Shown: positions 27,142 to 36,089 of the stretch, piece after piece | Layout: each line of letters begins with the position of its first letter | Numbering within the stretch: the first letter of the stretch is position 1 | Assembly (NCBI GenBank): GCA_001953215.1 | Contig: CP019169.1 | Span: 3,286,001-3,350,000 of the forward strand | Source: Betaproteobacteria bacterium GR16-43 | GTDB taxonomy: Bacteria; Pseudomonadota; Gammaproteobacteria; Burkholderiales; Usitatibacteraceae | DNA: 64,000 nucleotides | Direction: 5' to 3' | Notes under the pieces: model-generated | What the model was told of the DNA's origin: nothing | Databases searched by the model: none | Seen by the model: the letters and a program-made list of their open reading frames with translations, nothing else | Position numbers and translations under genes: made by a program

Positions 27142-28145
27142 GCGCCTCGCGCCGGGCCGGTGGATTCGCGCACGATGAGGCGCGGAGCGACGATCGTTTC
27201 GCCCGGCCGCTTGGTGCGGCCCGCGAGGCGGTCGAGGAGGACCATGGCCGCGGTCTCGCCCATCTGGCGGATCGGAACGCCGACCGTGGTGAGCGCCGGC
27301 GAGGTGAAGCTGCCGATTTCGATGCCGTCGAAGCCGACCACCGAGAGCGCGCGCGGCACCACCCAGCCGGCCTCCGCGGCCGCGCGCAGGGCGCCGAAAG
27401 CAAGCATGTCGTTGGACGCGAAGATGGCCGTGATCTCGCCCTGCGCGAGGAGCTTGCGGGCCAGCTCGTGACCGGACGGCGCGAGGAAGTCGCCTTCCAG
27501 CAGCCAGTCCTCGCGCGGCTCGACGCCTGCGCCCTGCAGCGCCTGGCGCCACCCGGCGGCGCGTGCGCGGCTCACCTCGAAGGCGGAGGGGCCGGAGATG
27601 TGGGCGATGCGGCGGTGCCCGAGCTCGAGCAGGTGCTCCATCGCCAGGCGCGCGCCGGCGGCATGGTCGATCGCGATGTGGTCGACGCGCGCGCCCGGCA
27701 CCGGACGGTCCACGATGGCGGTGGGGAGCTTGGTGGCGGCGATGCGCCGCGCGAGCGTCGTGGCCGGGCCCGCCGGCGTGGCGAGGATGACCCCGTCGAC
27801 CCGGCGGCCGAGCAGCGTGTCGAGCGAGCGGCCCTGGCGGTCGCGGTCGTCGTCGCCGTTGCAGAGGAACACCGAGTAGTTGTTGCGCTCGCACGCATCC
27901 TCGATGCCGCGCACGAGCTCCGAGAAGAACGGGTTGATGATGTTGGGGACGATGACGCCGAGGATGCGCGTCTGCGAAGTCTTCAGCGCGCGCGCCACGG
28001 CGCTGGGGAAGTAGCCGAGCTCTGCGATGGCGCGCTCCACGCGGATGCGCGCCGCATCGCTCACGGGCCGCGTGCGGTTCACCACGTGCGAAACGGTGGT
28101 GAACGAGACGCCCGCGCGCGCGGCCACTTGCTTGATCGTGCTCAT
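27138..28145 (-). CDS. LacI/PurR-family transcriptional regulator
   Basis: A 335-residue repressor-type protein. The N-terminal helix-turn-helix (1-56, TIKQVAARAGVSFTTVSHVV) has the recognition residues TTVSHV shared with PurR, and the hinge helix NRTRPVSDAARIRVERAIAELGYFPSAVARALK follows in PurR style (SAVARALK). The C-terminal periplasmic-binding-like domain (about 60-330) would sense a nucleoside or base. The gene is embedded in the operon, 25 bases after bmp and overlapping the ATPase gene. A PurR-box-like palindrome upstream of bmp (29209-29220) is the likely operator, which would make it autoregulatory. Confidence 0.94.
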
Positions 28146-28170
28146 GCGGTCCGGAGGGGAGGTACGGTGT

Positions 28171-29142
28171 TCAGTACTTGCAGGTCGGGTCGGCCATGAA
28201 GTCGGTCACCTTGATCTTGCCGGCGATGATGTCGGCCTTGGCCTGGTCCGCCTTCTTCTTCACCTCCGGGGCGAGGACCTTCTCGTTGTACTGGTCGAGC
28301 GCGTAGTCCACGCCGTCTTCCTTGAGCCCGAGCGTCGTCAGTCCCGGCTTGTGGGCCGTGAGCGCGTCGTAGACCGAGACCTCGACGCGCTTCACCATCG
28401 AGGTGAGCATCGTTCCCGGCTGGAGGTAGTTCTGGTTGCTGTCCACGCCGATCGCGAACTTCTTCGCGTCGCGCGCCGCCTGGTAGACGCCCAGGCCCGT
28501 GCCGCCGGCCGCGGCGAAAATCACGTCGGCGCCCCGGGAGAAGTGCGAGCGGGCGAGCTCGCCGCCCCGCGCCGGGTCCGACCACGCGGCCCCCGTGGTG
28601 CCCACCATGTTCACGAAGATCTCGGCCTTGGGGTTGGCGTACTTCACGCCCTGCTCGTAGCCGCACTGGAACTTGCGGATCAGCGGGATATCCATGCCGC
28701 CGATGAAGCCCACCTTGCCGGTCTTGCTGGTGAGCGCGGCGATCACGCCGACGAGGAAGCTGCCCTCGTGCTCCTTGAAGAGCACGGACTGCACGTTGGG
28801 GTGCTTCACGACCATGTCGATGATCGTGAAGCCCACCTTGGGGAATTCCTTCGAGACTTTCTCCACCGCGCCCGCCTGGCTGAAGCCGATGGCGATGATC
28901 GGGTTGGAGCCGCGTTCGGCCAGCCGGCGCAGGGCCTGCTCGCGCTGGGTCTCGTTGGCGATCTCGAATTCGAGGACGGGCTTGCCGGTGTCCTTCTTCC
29001 ACTTCTGGAGGCCGCGGTAGGCCGCCTCGTTGAAGGATTTGTCGAACTTGCCCCCCATGTCGTAGACGATGGCCGGATCGGCCCAGGCAAGGGGACTGGC
29101 GGTGGCCAGGGCGGCCAGGCCCAGGCGGACAAGGTTTCTCAT
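28171..29142 (-). CDS. BMP-family nucleoside-binding protein
   Basis: A 323-residue exported substrate-binding protein of the basic membrane protein (PnrA/Med) family that delivers nucleosides to the ABC importer. A signal peptide (MRNLVRLGLAALATASPLAWA) is followed by DPAIVYDMGGKFDKSFNEAAYRG, the family's N-terminal ligand block. GKVGFIGGMDIPLIRKFQCGYEQG and DVIFAAAGGTGLGVYQAARD are the conserved C-terminal-lobe segments. No lipobox Cys is present, so it is probably soluble in the periplasm. A good ribosome site (GGGGAG, 29150-29155) precedes it. It is the first gene of the long minus-strand cluster and its promoter carries the putative PurR-like box. Confidence 0.95.
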   Translation of the reverse strand: MRNLVRLGLAALATASPLAWADPAIVYDMGGKFDKSFNEAAYRGLQKWKKDTGKPVLEFEIANETQREQALRRLAERGSNPIIAIGFSQAGAVEKVSKEFPKVGFTIIDMVVKHPNVQSVLFKEHEGSFLVGVIAALTSKTGKVGFIGGMDIPLIRKFQCGYEQGVKYANPKAEIFVNMVGTTGAAWSDPARGGELARSHFSRGADVIFAAAGGTGLGVYQAARDAKKFAIGVDSNQNYLQPGTMLTSMVKRVEVSVYDALTAHKPGLTTLGLKEDGVDYALDQYNEKVLAPEVKKKADQAKADIIAGKIKVTDFMADPTCKY

Positions 29143-29208
29143 CGGAATTCTCCCCAGGATGGCGGCCCATCGACCCCTGCACGAAGTGCACCTGATGGGA
29201 CGATCCGC

Positions 29209-29220
29209 GCAAACGTTTGC
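29209..29220. promoter_or_regulatory. PurR-box-like operator between bmp and the adenosine deaminase gene
   Basis: A perfect palindrome GCAAACGTTTGC with the central CG typical of LacI-family operators. It agrees with the PurR consensus core. It lies in the only divergent regulatory gap of the nucleoside cluster, 67 bases from the bmp start and 40 from the adenosine deaminase start. The regulator encoded two genes away has PurR-like recognition residues. Confidence 0.75.
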
Positions 29221-29232
29221 TAACTTGCTAAC
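29217..29232 (+). repeat. Tandem 8-bp repeat adjoining the operator
   Basis: TTGCTAAC occurs twice head to tail; the first copy shares TTGC with the right arm of the palindrome at 29209-29220. It provides an additional operator half-site 8 bases away. Confidence 0.6.
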
Positions 29233-29260
29233 GATGTATCAAACTCGGCAAAGAATCAAC

Positions 29261-30307
29261 ATGCCCGGCGACAAAAAAACAACACCCGCGCAGGATTGGC
29301 GGGCGCTGCCCAAGGTCCTCCTGCACGAGCACCTCGATGGCGGCCTGCGGCCGTCCACCTTGCTGGAGCTTTGCGCCGCGCGCGGTGTTCCCGTGCCCGA
29401 AACCGAGGCCGGGGCGCTCGCCGCCTGGATGCACGCCAACGCCGACTCCGGCAGCCTCGAACGCTACCTCCAGGGTTTTGCCATCACGGTCGCGGCCATG
29501 GCGAGCGAGTCCGCCTGCGAGCGGGTGGCCTTCGAGGCCGCCGAGGACGCCCGGGCCGACGGCTGCGTGCTGGCCGAATTCCGCATGGCGCCGCTCTTGC
29601 TGGAGCCGCATGGCTTGTCCGGGGAAGCGGTCGTGGAAGCCACGCTCGCCGGGCTGGCCCGGAGCCGGTTTCGCTGCGGGCTCATCGTCTGCGGCATGCG
29701 CACCGACAACCCCGCCGACACCATCCGCAGCGCTCGGCTCGCGGTGAAGTACCGCGACCAGGGCGTCGTCGGCTTCGACCTGGCCGGCGCCGAGAAGTAC
29801 TACCCGCCGGGCGACCACGCCGAGTCGATGCGGATTGCCCGGGAGGCGGGGGTGAGCCTCACCTGCCACGCCGGCGAATCGGATGGGGGGGAACGCGTGC
29901 TGGAAGCGGCGTCGCTGGGTGCCGTTCGCATCGGCCACGGGATCCGGATCGTGCACGGCGACACCCCGGAACAGACGCGGGCCTGGGTAGACCGGGCCCG
30001 GGAGCTCGACCTGCACTTCGAGGTCTGCCCCAGCAGCAACGTGCACACCGGAGCCGCCTCGTCGCTGGAAGCCCACCCCATTCGCGCGATGATCGCCGCC
30101 GGACTGTCGGTTTCCTGCAGCACCGACAACCGCCTCATGTCGCACGTGACGCTCTCGGGGGAGATGGAAGCGTTGCACACGCGCACCGGGCTCTCGATGG
30201 CGCAGCTGCGCGAACTGGTGCGCGCCGGCGTGAAGCGCTCCTTCCTGCCTCAGTGGGACCGCGCGGCCGCCCTGGCCGAGGTCGAGGCGGGTTTTCCCAG
30301 CACGTAG
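29261..30307 (+). CDS. add: Adenosine deaminase
   Basis: A 348-residue zinc enzyme converting adenosine and deoxyadenosine to inosine and deoxyinosine. Its motifs are in the canonical order: LHEHLDGGLRP (zinc His pair), DLAGAEKYYP, TCHAGESDGG (His and catalytic-region Glu), RIGHGIRIV and CSTDNRLMS (zinc/catalytic Asp). The ATG at 29261 gives the usual family start; an in-frame ATG at 29234 would add nine residues closer to the operator. It is transcribed away from bmp across the PurR-like box. Its last 58 bases overlap the 3' end of guaD on the other strand. Confidence 0.95.
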   Translation: MPGDKKTTPAQDWRALPKVLLHEHLDGGLRPSTLLELCAARGVPVPETEAGALAAWMHANADSGSLERYLQGFAITVAAMASESACERVAFEAAEDARADGCVLAEFRMAPLLLEPHGLSGEAVVEATLAGLARSRFRCGLIVCGMRTDNPADTIRSARLAVKYRDQGVVGFDLAGAEKYYPPGDHAESMRIAREAGVSLTCHAGESDGGERVLEAASLGAVRIGHGIRIVHGDTPEQTRAWVDRARELDLHFEVCPSSNVHTGAASSLEAHPIRAMIAAGLSVSCSTDNRLMSHVTLSGEMEALHTRTGLSMAQLRELVRAGVKRSFLPQWDRAAALAEVEAGFPST

Positions 30308-31578
30308 GTTTCGCGCACCGCGCGCTCGTCGCCGAGGATCATCCAGGCGAAGAGGCGCTCCTCGAGCGTCTTGGCCGTGCGCATGCGCCGCTCCATCAGC
30401 GGCGTGGCTGCCGGGTCGAGGACGATGAAATCGGCTTCGCGTCCGGGCTCGAAGCTTCCGATGCGATCCTCCAGGCGCAGCGCCCGGGCGCCGCCCAGCG
30501 TCGCGAGGTAAAAGGCGCGCAGCGCCGACAACGACTGGCCTTTTTGCTGCGCGACCTTGTAGGCATCCTGCATCGTCTGCAGCAGGCTGAAGCTCGTGCC
30601 GGCACCCACGTCGGTGGCGAGCGCGAAGCGCATGTGCGCCGCATCCGTCGCCTCGATGTCGAAGAGGCCGCTGCCCAGGAACAGGTTCGAGGTCGGGCAG
30701 AACGCGGCGGCCGCGCCGGTCTGGGCCATGCGCCGGCGATCCTCCGCGTCGAGATGGATGCAGTGGGCGTAGATCGCGCGCTCGCGCAGCAGGCCGAAGC
30801 GCTCGTAGACGTCGAGGTAGCTGCGCGCGGCGGGAAAGAGCCGCCGGACCCATTCCACCTCCGCGACGTTCTCGGCCAGGTGGGAGTGGACGAAGGCGTT
30901 CGGGTGCGCGCGGGCCAGCTCGCCCGCGCGGCGCAACTGCTCGTCGCTCGAGGTGATCGCGAAGCGAGGCGTGATGGCGTAGTGCAAGCGCCCCTGGCCG
31001 TCCCAGCGCTCGATCAGTTCGTGGGCGTCGCGGTGCGCGGACTCGGGCGTGTCGCGCAGGCCCTCGGGGCAATGGCGGTCCATCATCACCTGGCCCGCGC
31101 CGAGACGCATGCGTCGTTTGCCGGCAGCCTCGAAGAACGCGTCCGCCGAGGCTCGATGCACGCTGCCGAACACGAGCGCCGTGGTGGTACCGTGCCGCAG
31201 GAGTTCGTCGAGGAAGAAATCGGCCACTTCCGAGGCGTGGGCGCGCTCCGCGAAGCGCATTTCTTCCGGGAAGATGTGGCGCTCGAGCCAGTCGAGCAGG
31301 GTGCCGCCGCCACTCGCGATGACATCGGTCTGCGCGTAGTGGACGTGCGCGTCGACGAAGCCCGGCATCAACAGCAGGCCGCGGCGGTCCGTCACCGGCG
31401 TGCCCTTCGGCAGCGAGGCGAGGAGCGCTTCGGCGGGACCGGCGCGAACGACATGCCCGTCCTCGACGACCAGCAGGCCATCCTCGAGATACACGTGGCT
31501 GTCGGCGGCCGACGCGGAGCCCGGGTCGTCCCGGAAGTACAGGATGGCGCCGCGGAACGCGCTCGACTCAGCGGCCAT
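30250..31578 (-). CDS. guaD: Guanine deaminase
   Basis: A 442-residue amidohydrolase turning guanine into xanthine. PGFVDAHVHYAQTDVI gives the first metal-binding His pair, HSHLAENVAEVEWV the next His and Glu, HCIHLDAED the following His, and ATDVGAGTSFSLLQTM the metal Asp; this last motif and the MMDRHCPEGLRD segment are typical of GuaD. Its start lies inside the 3' end of puuD (11-base overlap), placing it last in the hiuH-xdhABC-puuD-guaD transcript. Its tail overlaps the adenosine deaminase gene convergently. Confidence 0.96.
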   Translation of the reverse strand: MAAESSAFRGAILYFRDDPGSASAADSHVYLEDGLLVVEDGHVVRAGPAEALLASLPKGTPVTDRRGLLLMPGFVDAHVHYAQTDVIASGGGTLLDWLERHIFPEEMRFAERAHASEVADFFLDELLRHGTTTALVFGSVHRASADAFFEAAGKRRMRLGAGQVMMDRHCPEGLRDTPESAHRDAHELIERWDGQGRLHYAITPRFAITSSDEQLRRAGELARAHPNAFVHSHLAENVAEVEWVRRLFPAARSYLDVYERFGLLRERAIYAHCIHLDAEDRRRMAQTGAAAAFCPTSNLFLGSGLFDIEATDAAHMRFALATDVGAGTSFSLLQTMQDAYKVAQQKGQSLSALRAFYLATLGGARALRLEDRIGSFEPGREADFIVLDPAATPLMERRMRTAKTLEERLFAWMILGDERAVRETYVLGKPASTSARAAARSH

Positions 31579-32752
31579 CGGGGCCTCGTGCGTCGATCCA
31601 CGCGATCAGCTCGGCGCGCTCGGCGTCGGTGAGGTTCGTGAGGTTGCCCGGCGGCATCGCACGGCTCGCGAGCTGGATGCGGACGTTGGCCGCGTTCGCC
31701 GCGAGGAGCCCAGGTGTTTCCAGCATCACGCCTTTCGGCGCGGCGGTGAGGCCTTCGAAGCGCGGCGTCGTGGCGTGGCAGGTCACGCAGCGCTCGGCCA
31801 CGATTGCCTGCGCCCGCGCGGCCGACGTCGTGGACGCGCCGGAAACCTGGGGACGCAAACCCCACGCCGTCACGGCGAGCAGGAGCGCGGCGCCGACGAG
31901 GGGCCAGGGCGACGGCTTGCCGCGATGGCGCTGGACGAACCACACGCGGATCAGCGCGCCGGCCGCCGAAACGACGATCAGCCAGATCCAGTTGTTCGGC
32001 GCGCCGAAGATCCACGCGTAGTGGTTGCTGATCATCGCGAACACGGCGGGCAGCGTGAAGTACGTGTTGTGCACCGAGCGCTGCTTGCCGTTCTTTCCGT
32101 ACTTCGGATCGACGGGTTGCCCGGCCGCGGCGGCCGCGACCAGCGCCTTCTGCCCGGGGATGATCACGGCGAAGACGTTCAACACCATGATCGTCCCGAG
32201 CATCGCGCCGAAATGCAGGAACGCCGCGCGCCCGGGAAAGACGTGGCACAAGCCATAGGCCGCTCCCGCGGTGAGCACGGCGAGCACGAGGGCCAGGGCT
32301 CGATCGTTGCGGCCCAACGGCGAGCGGCACAACCCTTCGTAGACGACGAACCCGCCCATGATCCACGCGACGCTGGCTGCGATGGCACCGGCCGGGCTGA
32401 ACGCATTCACCGCCGGATCGACGAGCATCGTCGCGGCCTGCGCGTAGTAGACGACCCCGAGCAGGAAGAGCCCCGAGAGCAGCGTGGTGTACGCCTCCCA
32501 CTTGAACCAGTGCAGGTGCGCGGGCATGGCGGGCGGGCCGGCGCGGTATTTCTGCGCGTGGTAGAAACCGCCGCCGTGCACGGCCCAGAGCTCGCCGCCG
32601 ACGCCGCTCTCGGAATCCTTAGGATCGGCCGGCGCCTGCAGGTGGTTGTCGAGCCAGATGAAGTAGAAGGAGGCGCCGATCCACGCGGTGCCGGTGATCA
32701 CATGCACGCCGCGGCCGAGGAGGTTCAACCACTCCCAGAGGTAGGTCGTCAT
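31568..32752 (-). CDS. puuD: Membrane urate oxidase PuuD with fused cytochrome c domain
   Basis: A 394-residue integral membrane protein of the PuuD family, which oxidises urate to 5-hydroxyisourate and passes electrons to the respiratory chain. Eight or so helices (first near LLGRGVHVITGTAWIGASF) are followed by a C-terminal cytochrome c domain with the haem motif CVTCH (about 322-326) and a distal Met in AMPPGNLTNLTD (about 366). No soluble uricase or FAD urate hydroxylase is present, so this is the urate step of the cluster. It overlaps xdhC (4 bases) and guaD (11 bases). Confidence 0.95.
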   Translation of the reverse strand: MTTYLWEWLNLLGRGVHVITGTAWIGASFYFIWLDNHLQAPADPKDSESGVGGELWAVHGGGFYHAQKYRAGPPAMPAHLHWFKWEAYTTLLSGLFLLGVVYYAQAATMLVDPAVNAFSPAGAIAASVAWIMGGFVVYEGLCRSPLGRNDRALALVLAVLTAGAAYGLCHVFPGRAAFLHFGAMLGTIMVLNVFAVIIPGQKALVAAAAAGQPVDPKYGKNGKQRSVHNTYFTLPAVFAMISNHYAWIFGAPNNWIWLIVVSAAGALIRVWFVQRHRGKPSPWPLVGAALLLAVTAWGLRPQVSGASTTSAARAQAIVAERCVTCHATTPRFEGLTAAPKGVMLETPGLLAANAANVRIQLASRAMPPGNLTNLTDAERAELIAWIDARGPDGR

Positions 32753-33777
32753 TCGGATGTCTTGCGAAGGGGTGCGACTTCCACTGCGGCGCGCGCATCG
32801 CGCAACTGCAGCAATTGGGCCGCCACGGCCACGGCGATGGCGGCGGGTTCCTTGCTCGCGATGCCGCCGATGCCGATGGGCATGGTGAGCCGCGCGAGGG
32901 CCTCGGGCGTGAAGCCGCGTTGCGAGAGGCGCTGGCGGAAGCGCGTGGTCTTCGGCTGCGAGCCGATCACCCCGGCCCACCCGAAGCGGCCGTCCTCGAG
33001 GAGCGCCTGGCAGATCGCGAGGTCTTCGTCGTGGCTGTGGGTCATGACGAGCGCCCACGCATCGGCGGGCATGTCGCGCACCTCGTCCTGCGGCTCGGGC
33101 GCGTGCAGGCTGCGCACGGAATCGGGGAAGCCTTCGGGCCACTGGCCCTCGCGGCTGTCGACCCAGGTGATGCGGAAGGGCAGAGGTGCCAGGACGTTCA
33201 CCAGCGCGCGTCCCACGTGGCCCGCACCGAAAAGCCAGAGGTTCGTCTCCTCGAGGTCGGTGCGTTCGTAGAGCATGTCGCCGGACTTGGCTGCGACCAC
33301 CTGCGCCCGCTCTTCGAGTTCCGCGCCTTCCTGCAACGCTTCGGCGCGCGTGAGGCAGCGGGGCGCAAGGGCGCCGGGTGTCATCGATGCACCCGGTGTC
33401 ATCGACGTGGCGAGCACGTGGGCTCCGGCTTCGCGGCGCGCGATCGCGCCGTCGATCGTTGGAAGGTCGTCCTTTTCGTAGCGCTGGAACCAGAGCTCGA
33501 CGATCCCGCCGCAGCATTGTCCGAGCGAGGCGCCGAGCGGGAAGCGGTCGAGACGGGTGGCTCCCGGGGCCGACGCGAGCATTTCGTGTGCGGTGCGCGT
33601 GGCGACGAGTTCGAGATGGCCGCCGCCGATGCTGCCGATCGTGCCCCTGGCGGAAACGAGCATCGCGGCACCCGGTTCGCGCGGCGCCGAGCCGCGGACC
33701 GTGGCCACCACGACGCGCACCACCGGGGCGCCGTCGCGTGCGAGGGCCGCGTGCAGGGTGGTGAGCCAGTCCCTCAT
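32749..33777 (-). CDS. xdhC: Xanthine dehydrogenase accessory protein XdhC
   Basis: A 342-residue maturation factor that binds molybdenum cofactor and helps sulfurate and insert it into xanthine dehydrogenase. The N-terminal part has TVRGSAPREPGAAMLV and GSIGGGHLE plus the Cys pair of QCCGGIVELWF. The C-terminal Rossmann part has LWLFGAGHVGRALVNVL and GVIGSQPKTTRFRQRL. Around residues 125-136 a six-residue unit is duplicated (SMTPGASMTPGA), from an 18-bp tandem repeat at 33371-33406. Overlaps of 4 bases join it to xdhB and puuD. Confidence 0.95.
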   Translation of the reverse strand: MRDWLTTLHAALARDGAPVVRVVVATVRGSAPREPGAAMLVSARGTIGSIGGGHLELVATRTAHEMLASAPGATRLDRFPLGASLGQCCGGIVELWFQRYEKDDLPTIDGAIARREAGAHVLATSMTPGASMTPGALAPRCLTRAEALQEGAELEERAQVVAAKSGDMLYERTDLEETNLWLFGAGHVGRALVNVLAPLPFRITWVDSREGQWPEGFPDSVRSLHAPEPQDEVRDMPADAWALVMTHSHDEDLAICQALLEDGRFGWAGVIGSQPKTTRFRQRLSQRGFTPEALARLTMPIGIGGIASKEPAAIAVAVAAQLLQLRDARAAVEVAPLRKTSE

Positions 33778-36089
33778 GCGGGAACCTTTCGCGCAGGGAT
33801 GGCGTTCGTCGTGCCGCGAAGCGAGTCGATCGCGTCGAGCAGGGCCTCCGGCGTCGCGGGCGCGCGCAGGCGCGGGGATTCGCGGCCCGACCCGCAGGCA
33901 GCGACCGCGTCGCGCAGCGCGAAGAACACCGACATGCCGAGCATCAGCGGAGGCTCGCCCACGGCCTTCGAGCGGTGGATCGTGTCCTCGACGTTGCTGT
34001 TGTCCAGCAAGCTCACCCGCGCGTCGGCGGGCCATTCGCGCGCCGTGGGGATCTTGTAGGTCGAAGGCGCGTGCGTGATGAGGTGGCCTTCGGCGTTCCA
34101 GCACAGCTCTTCCGTCGTGAGCCAACCCATGCCCTGCAGGAAGCCGCCTTCGATCTGGCCCAGGTCGATGGCCGGATTCAGCGAGCGGCCGACGTCGTGC
34201 AGGATGTCCACGCGCAACAACCGGTTCTCGCCCGTCCCGACATCGATTTCCACTTCGGCCACGGCGGCCCCGTAGGCGAAGTAGAAGAACGGACGCCCGG
34301 TGAGCTTGTCGCGGTCCCAGTGGATCTTGGGCGTGCGGTAGAAGCCACTCGAGGAGAGCGACACGCGCCGCTCGTAGGCCTTGCGCGCCACCGCGGCGAA
34401 GGTCATTTCGCGGGGACCGCCGTGCACCTTGCCGCCGGCGAAGCGGATCGCGGTGACCTCGACGCTCATTTCCTGGGCAGCCACCTCGGCCATGCGCGCG
34501 CGGACGGCCAGCGCCGCGGCTTCGGCCGCCTTGCCGTTCAAGTCGCTGCCCGCCGAGGCAGCGGTGGCCGAGGTGTTCGGCACCTTGCTCGTGTCGGTGG
34601 TGCTCGCGCGCACGTTTTCGCGCGAGAGCCCGAAGGTCTCGGCGACCACTTGAAGAACCTTGGTGTACAGGCCCTGGCCCATCTCGGTGCCGCCGTGGTT
34701 CACCAGCACGGAGCCGTCGGTGTAGACGTGGACCAGCGCGCCCGCCTGGTTGAAGAGCGTGGCATTGAAGGAGATGCCGAACTTGACCGGGGTGAAGGCG
34801 AGGCCGCGCTTCGTGGCCGTATTGCCGCGATTGTGGCGCGCCACGGCTTCGCGTCGTTCGCGATACGCGCTGCTCGCTTCGAGCTCGGAGGCGATGCGCG
34901 GCATGACGTTGTCTTCCACGGTCATTCCGTAGGGCGTCGTGTCGCGCGGGCCCACGCCGTAGAAGTTCACGCGCCGCACGTCGATCGGGTCGCGCCCGAG
35001 CGATCGCGCGATCTCGTCGATCACGCTCTCGATGACCATCATGCCCTGCGGGCCGCCGAAGCCCCGAAACGCGGTATTGGAGACCGTGTTCGTCTTGCAA
35101 CGGTGCGAGACGATGCGCACGTGTTCCAGGAAGTACGCGTTGTCCACGTGGCAGACCGCCCGGTCGTTCACGGCGGCCGAGAGGTCCATCGAGTAGCCGC
35201 AGCGCGAAGCCATCATCACGTCGAGCGCGAGGATGCGGCCCTCGGCATCGAAGCCGACGTCGTAGTCCGCGATGAACTCGTGGCGCTTGCCGGTGGCGAC
35301 CATGTCGTCGTCGCGATCGAGGCGCAGCTTCACCGGACGCTTCGTGCGCCACGCGGCGACCGCTGCCGCGCAGGCGATGAGCGCGGCCTGGGTTTCCTTG
35401 CCGCCGAATCCGCCGCCCATGCGCCGGCATTGGACCGTCACGTCGTGGGACTCCAGCCCCAGCGCGTGGGCCACGAGGTGCTGCACCTCGCTTGGGTGTT
35501 GCGTCGAGCTCACGACCAGCATGCCGCCGTCTTCCTGCGGAACGGCGAATGCGACCTGGCCTTCGAGGTAGAAGTGGTCCTGGCCGCCGAGGGTCATCGT
35601 GCCCTTCAAACGCTGGGGCGCGGCGGCGAGGCGCTCGATCGGTTCGCCGCGAACGAGCGTGCGGGTCGGTGCCACGAAACTTTCGGCCGCGAGAGCCTCG
35701 CGGATGTCGAAGATCGCGGGCAATTTTTCGTAGCGGACCGTGGCCTTGCGCGCGGCCCTGCGCGCTGCGTCGTGCGAATCGGCCAGGACGAGGAACATCG
35801 TCTGCCCGGCGTATTGCACCAGGCCATCGGCGAGGATCGGATCGTCCTTGATCACCGGCGCGCAGTTGTTCTCGCCGGGGATGTCGCGGGCGGTGAGCAC
35901 CGCATGCACGCCCGGAAAGGCGGCGACCGCAGCGAGATCCAGGGCCGCGATGCGTCCATGGGCGACCGACGAGAGACCGAAAGCGCCATGCAGCGCATTC
36001 GCCGGCAGCGGGATGTCGTCGGCGTACGGAGCTGCACCACTCACGTGCAGGTGCGCGCTTTCGTGCGGGAGACGCTCGCCGACGCTCAT
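33774..36089 (-). CDS. xdhB: Xanthine dehydrogenase molybdenum-binding subunit
   Basis: A 771-residue large subunit that oxidises hypoxanthine and xanthine to urate. Cofactor and active-site blocks in order: YADDIPLPANALHGAF, CRRMGGGFGGKETQAAL, NTAFRGFGGPQGMMVIE, VLVNHGGTEMGQGLYTKV, ATAASAGSDLNG and the catalytic glutamate in KAVGEPPLMLG near the C-terminus. The start at 36089 overlaps xdhA by 4 bases. The size and domain order match bacterial two-subunit XDH (iron-sulfur/FAD chain plus molybdenum chain). Confidence 0.97.
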   Translation of the reverse strand: MSVGERLPHESAHLHVSGAAPYADDIPLPANALHGAFGLSSVAHGRIAALDLAAVAAFPGVHAVLTARDIPGENNCAPVIKDDPILADGLVQYAGQTMFLVLADSHDAARRAARKATVRYEKLPAIFDIREALAAESFVAPTRTLVRGEPIERLAAAPQRLKGTMTLGGQDHFYLEGQVAFAVPQEDGGMLVVSSTQHPSEVQHLVAHALGLESHDVTVQCRRMGGGFGGKETQAALIACAAAVAAWRTKRPVKLRLDRDDDMVATGKRHEFIADYDVGFDAEGRILALDVMMASRCGYSMDLSAAVNDRAVCHVDNAYFLEHVRIVSHRCKTNTVSNTAFRGFGGPQGMMVIESVIDEIARSLGRDPIDVRRVNFYGVGPRDTTPYGMTVEDNVMPRIASELEASSAYRERREAVARHNRGNTATKRGLAFTPVKFGISFNATLFNQAGALVHVYTDGSVLVNHGGTEMGQGLYTKVLQVVAETFGLSRENVRASTTDTSKVPNTSATAASAGSDLNGKAAEAAALAVRARMAEVAAQEMSVEVTAIRFAGGKVHGGPREMTFAAVARKAYERRVSLSSSGFYRTPKIHWDRDKLTGRPFFYFAYGAAVAEVEIDVGTGENRLLRVDILHDVGRSLNPAIDLGQIEGGFLQGMGWLTTEELCWNAEGHLITHAPSTYKIPTAREWPADARVSLLDNSNVEDTIHRSKAVGEPPLMLGMSVFFALRDAVAACGSGRESPRLRAPATPEALLDAIDSLRGTTNAIPARKVPA

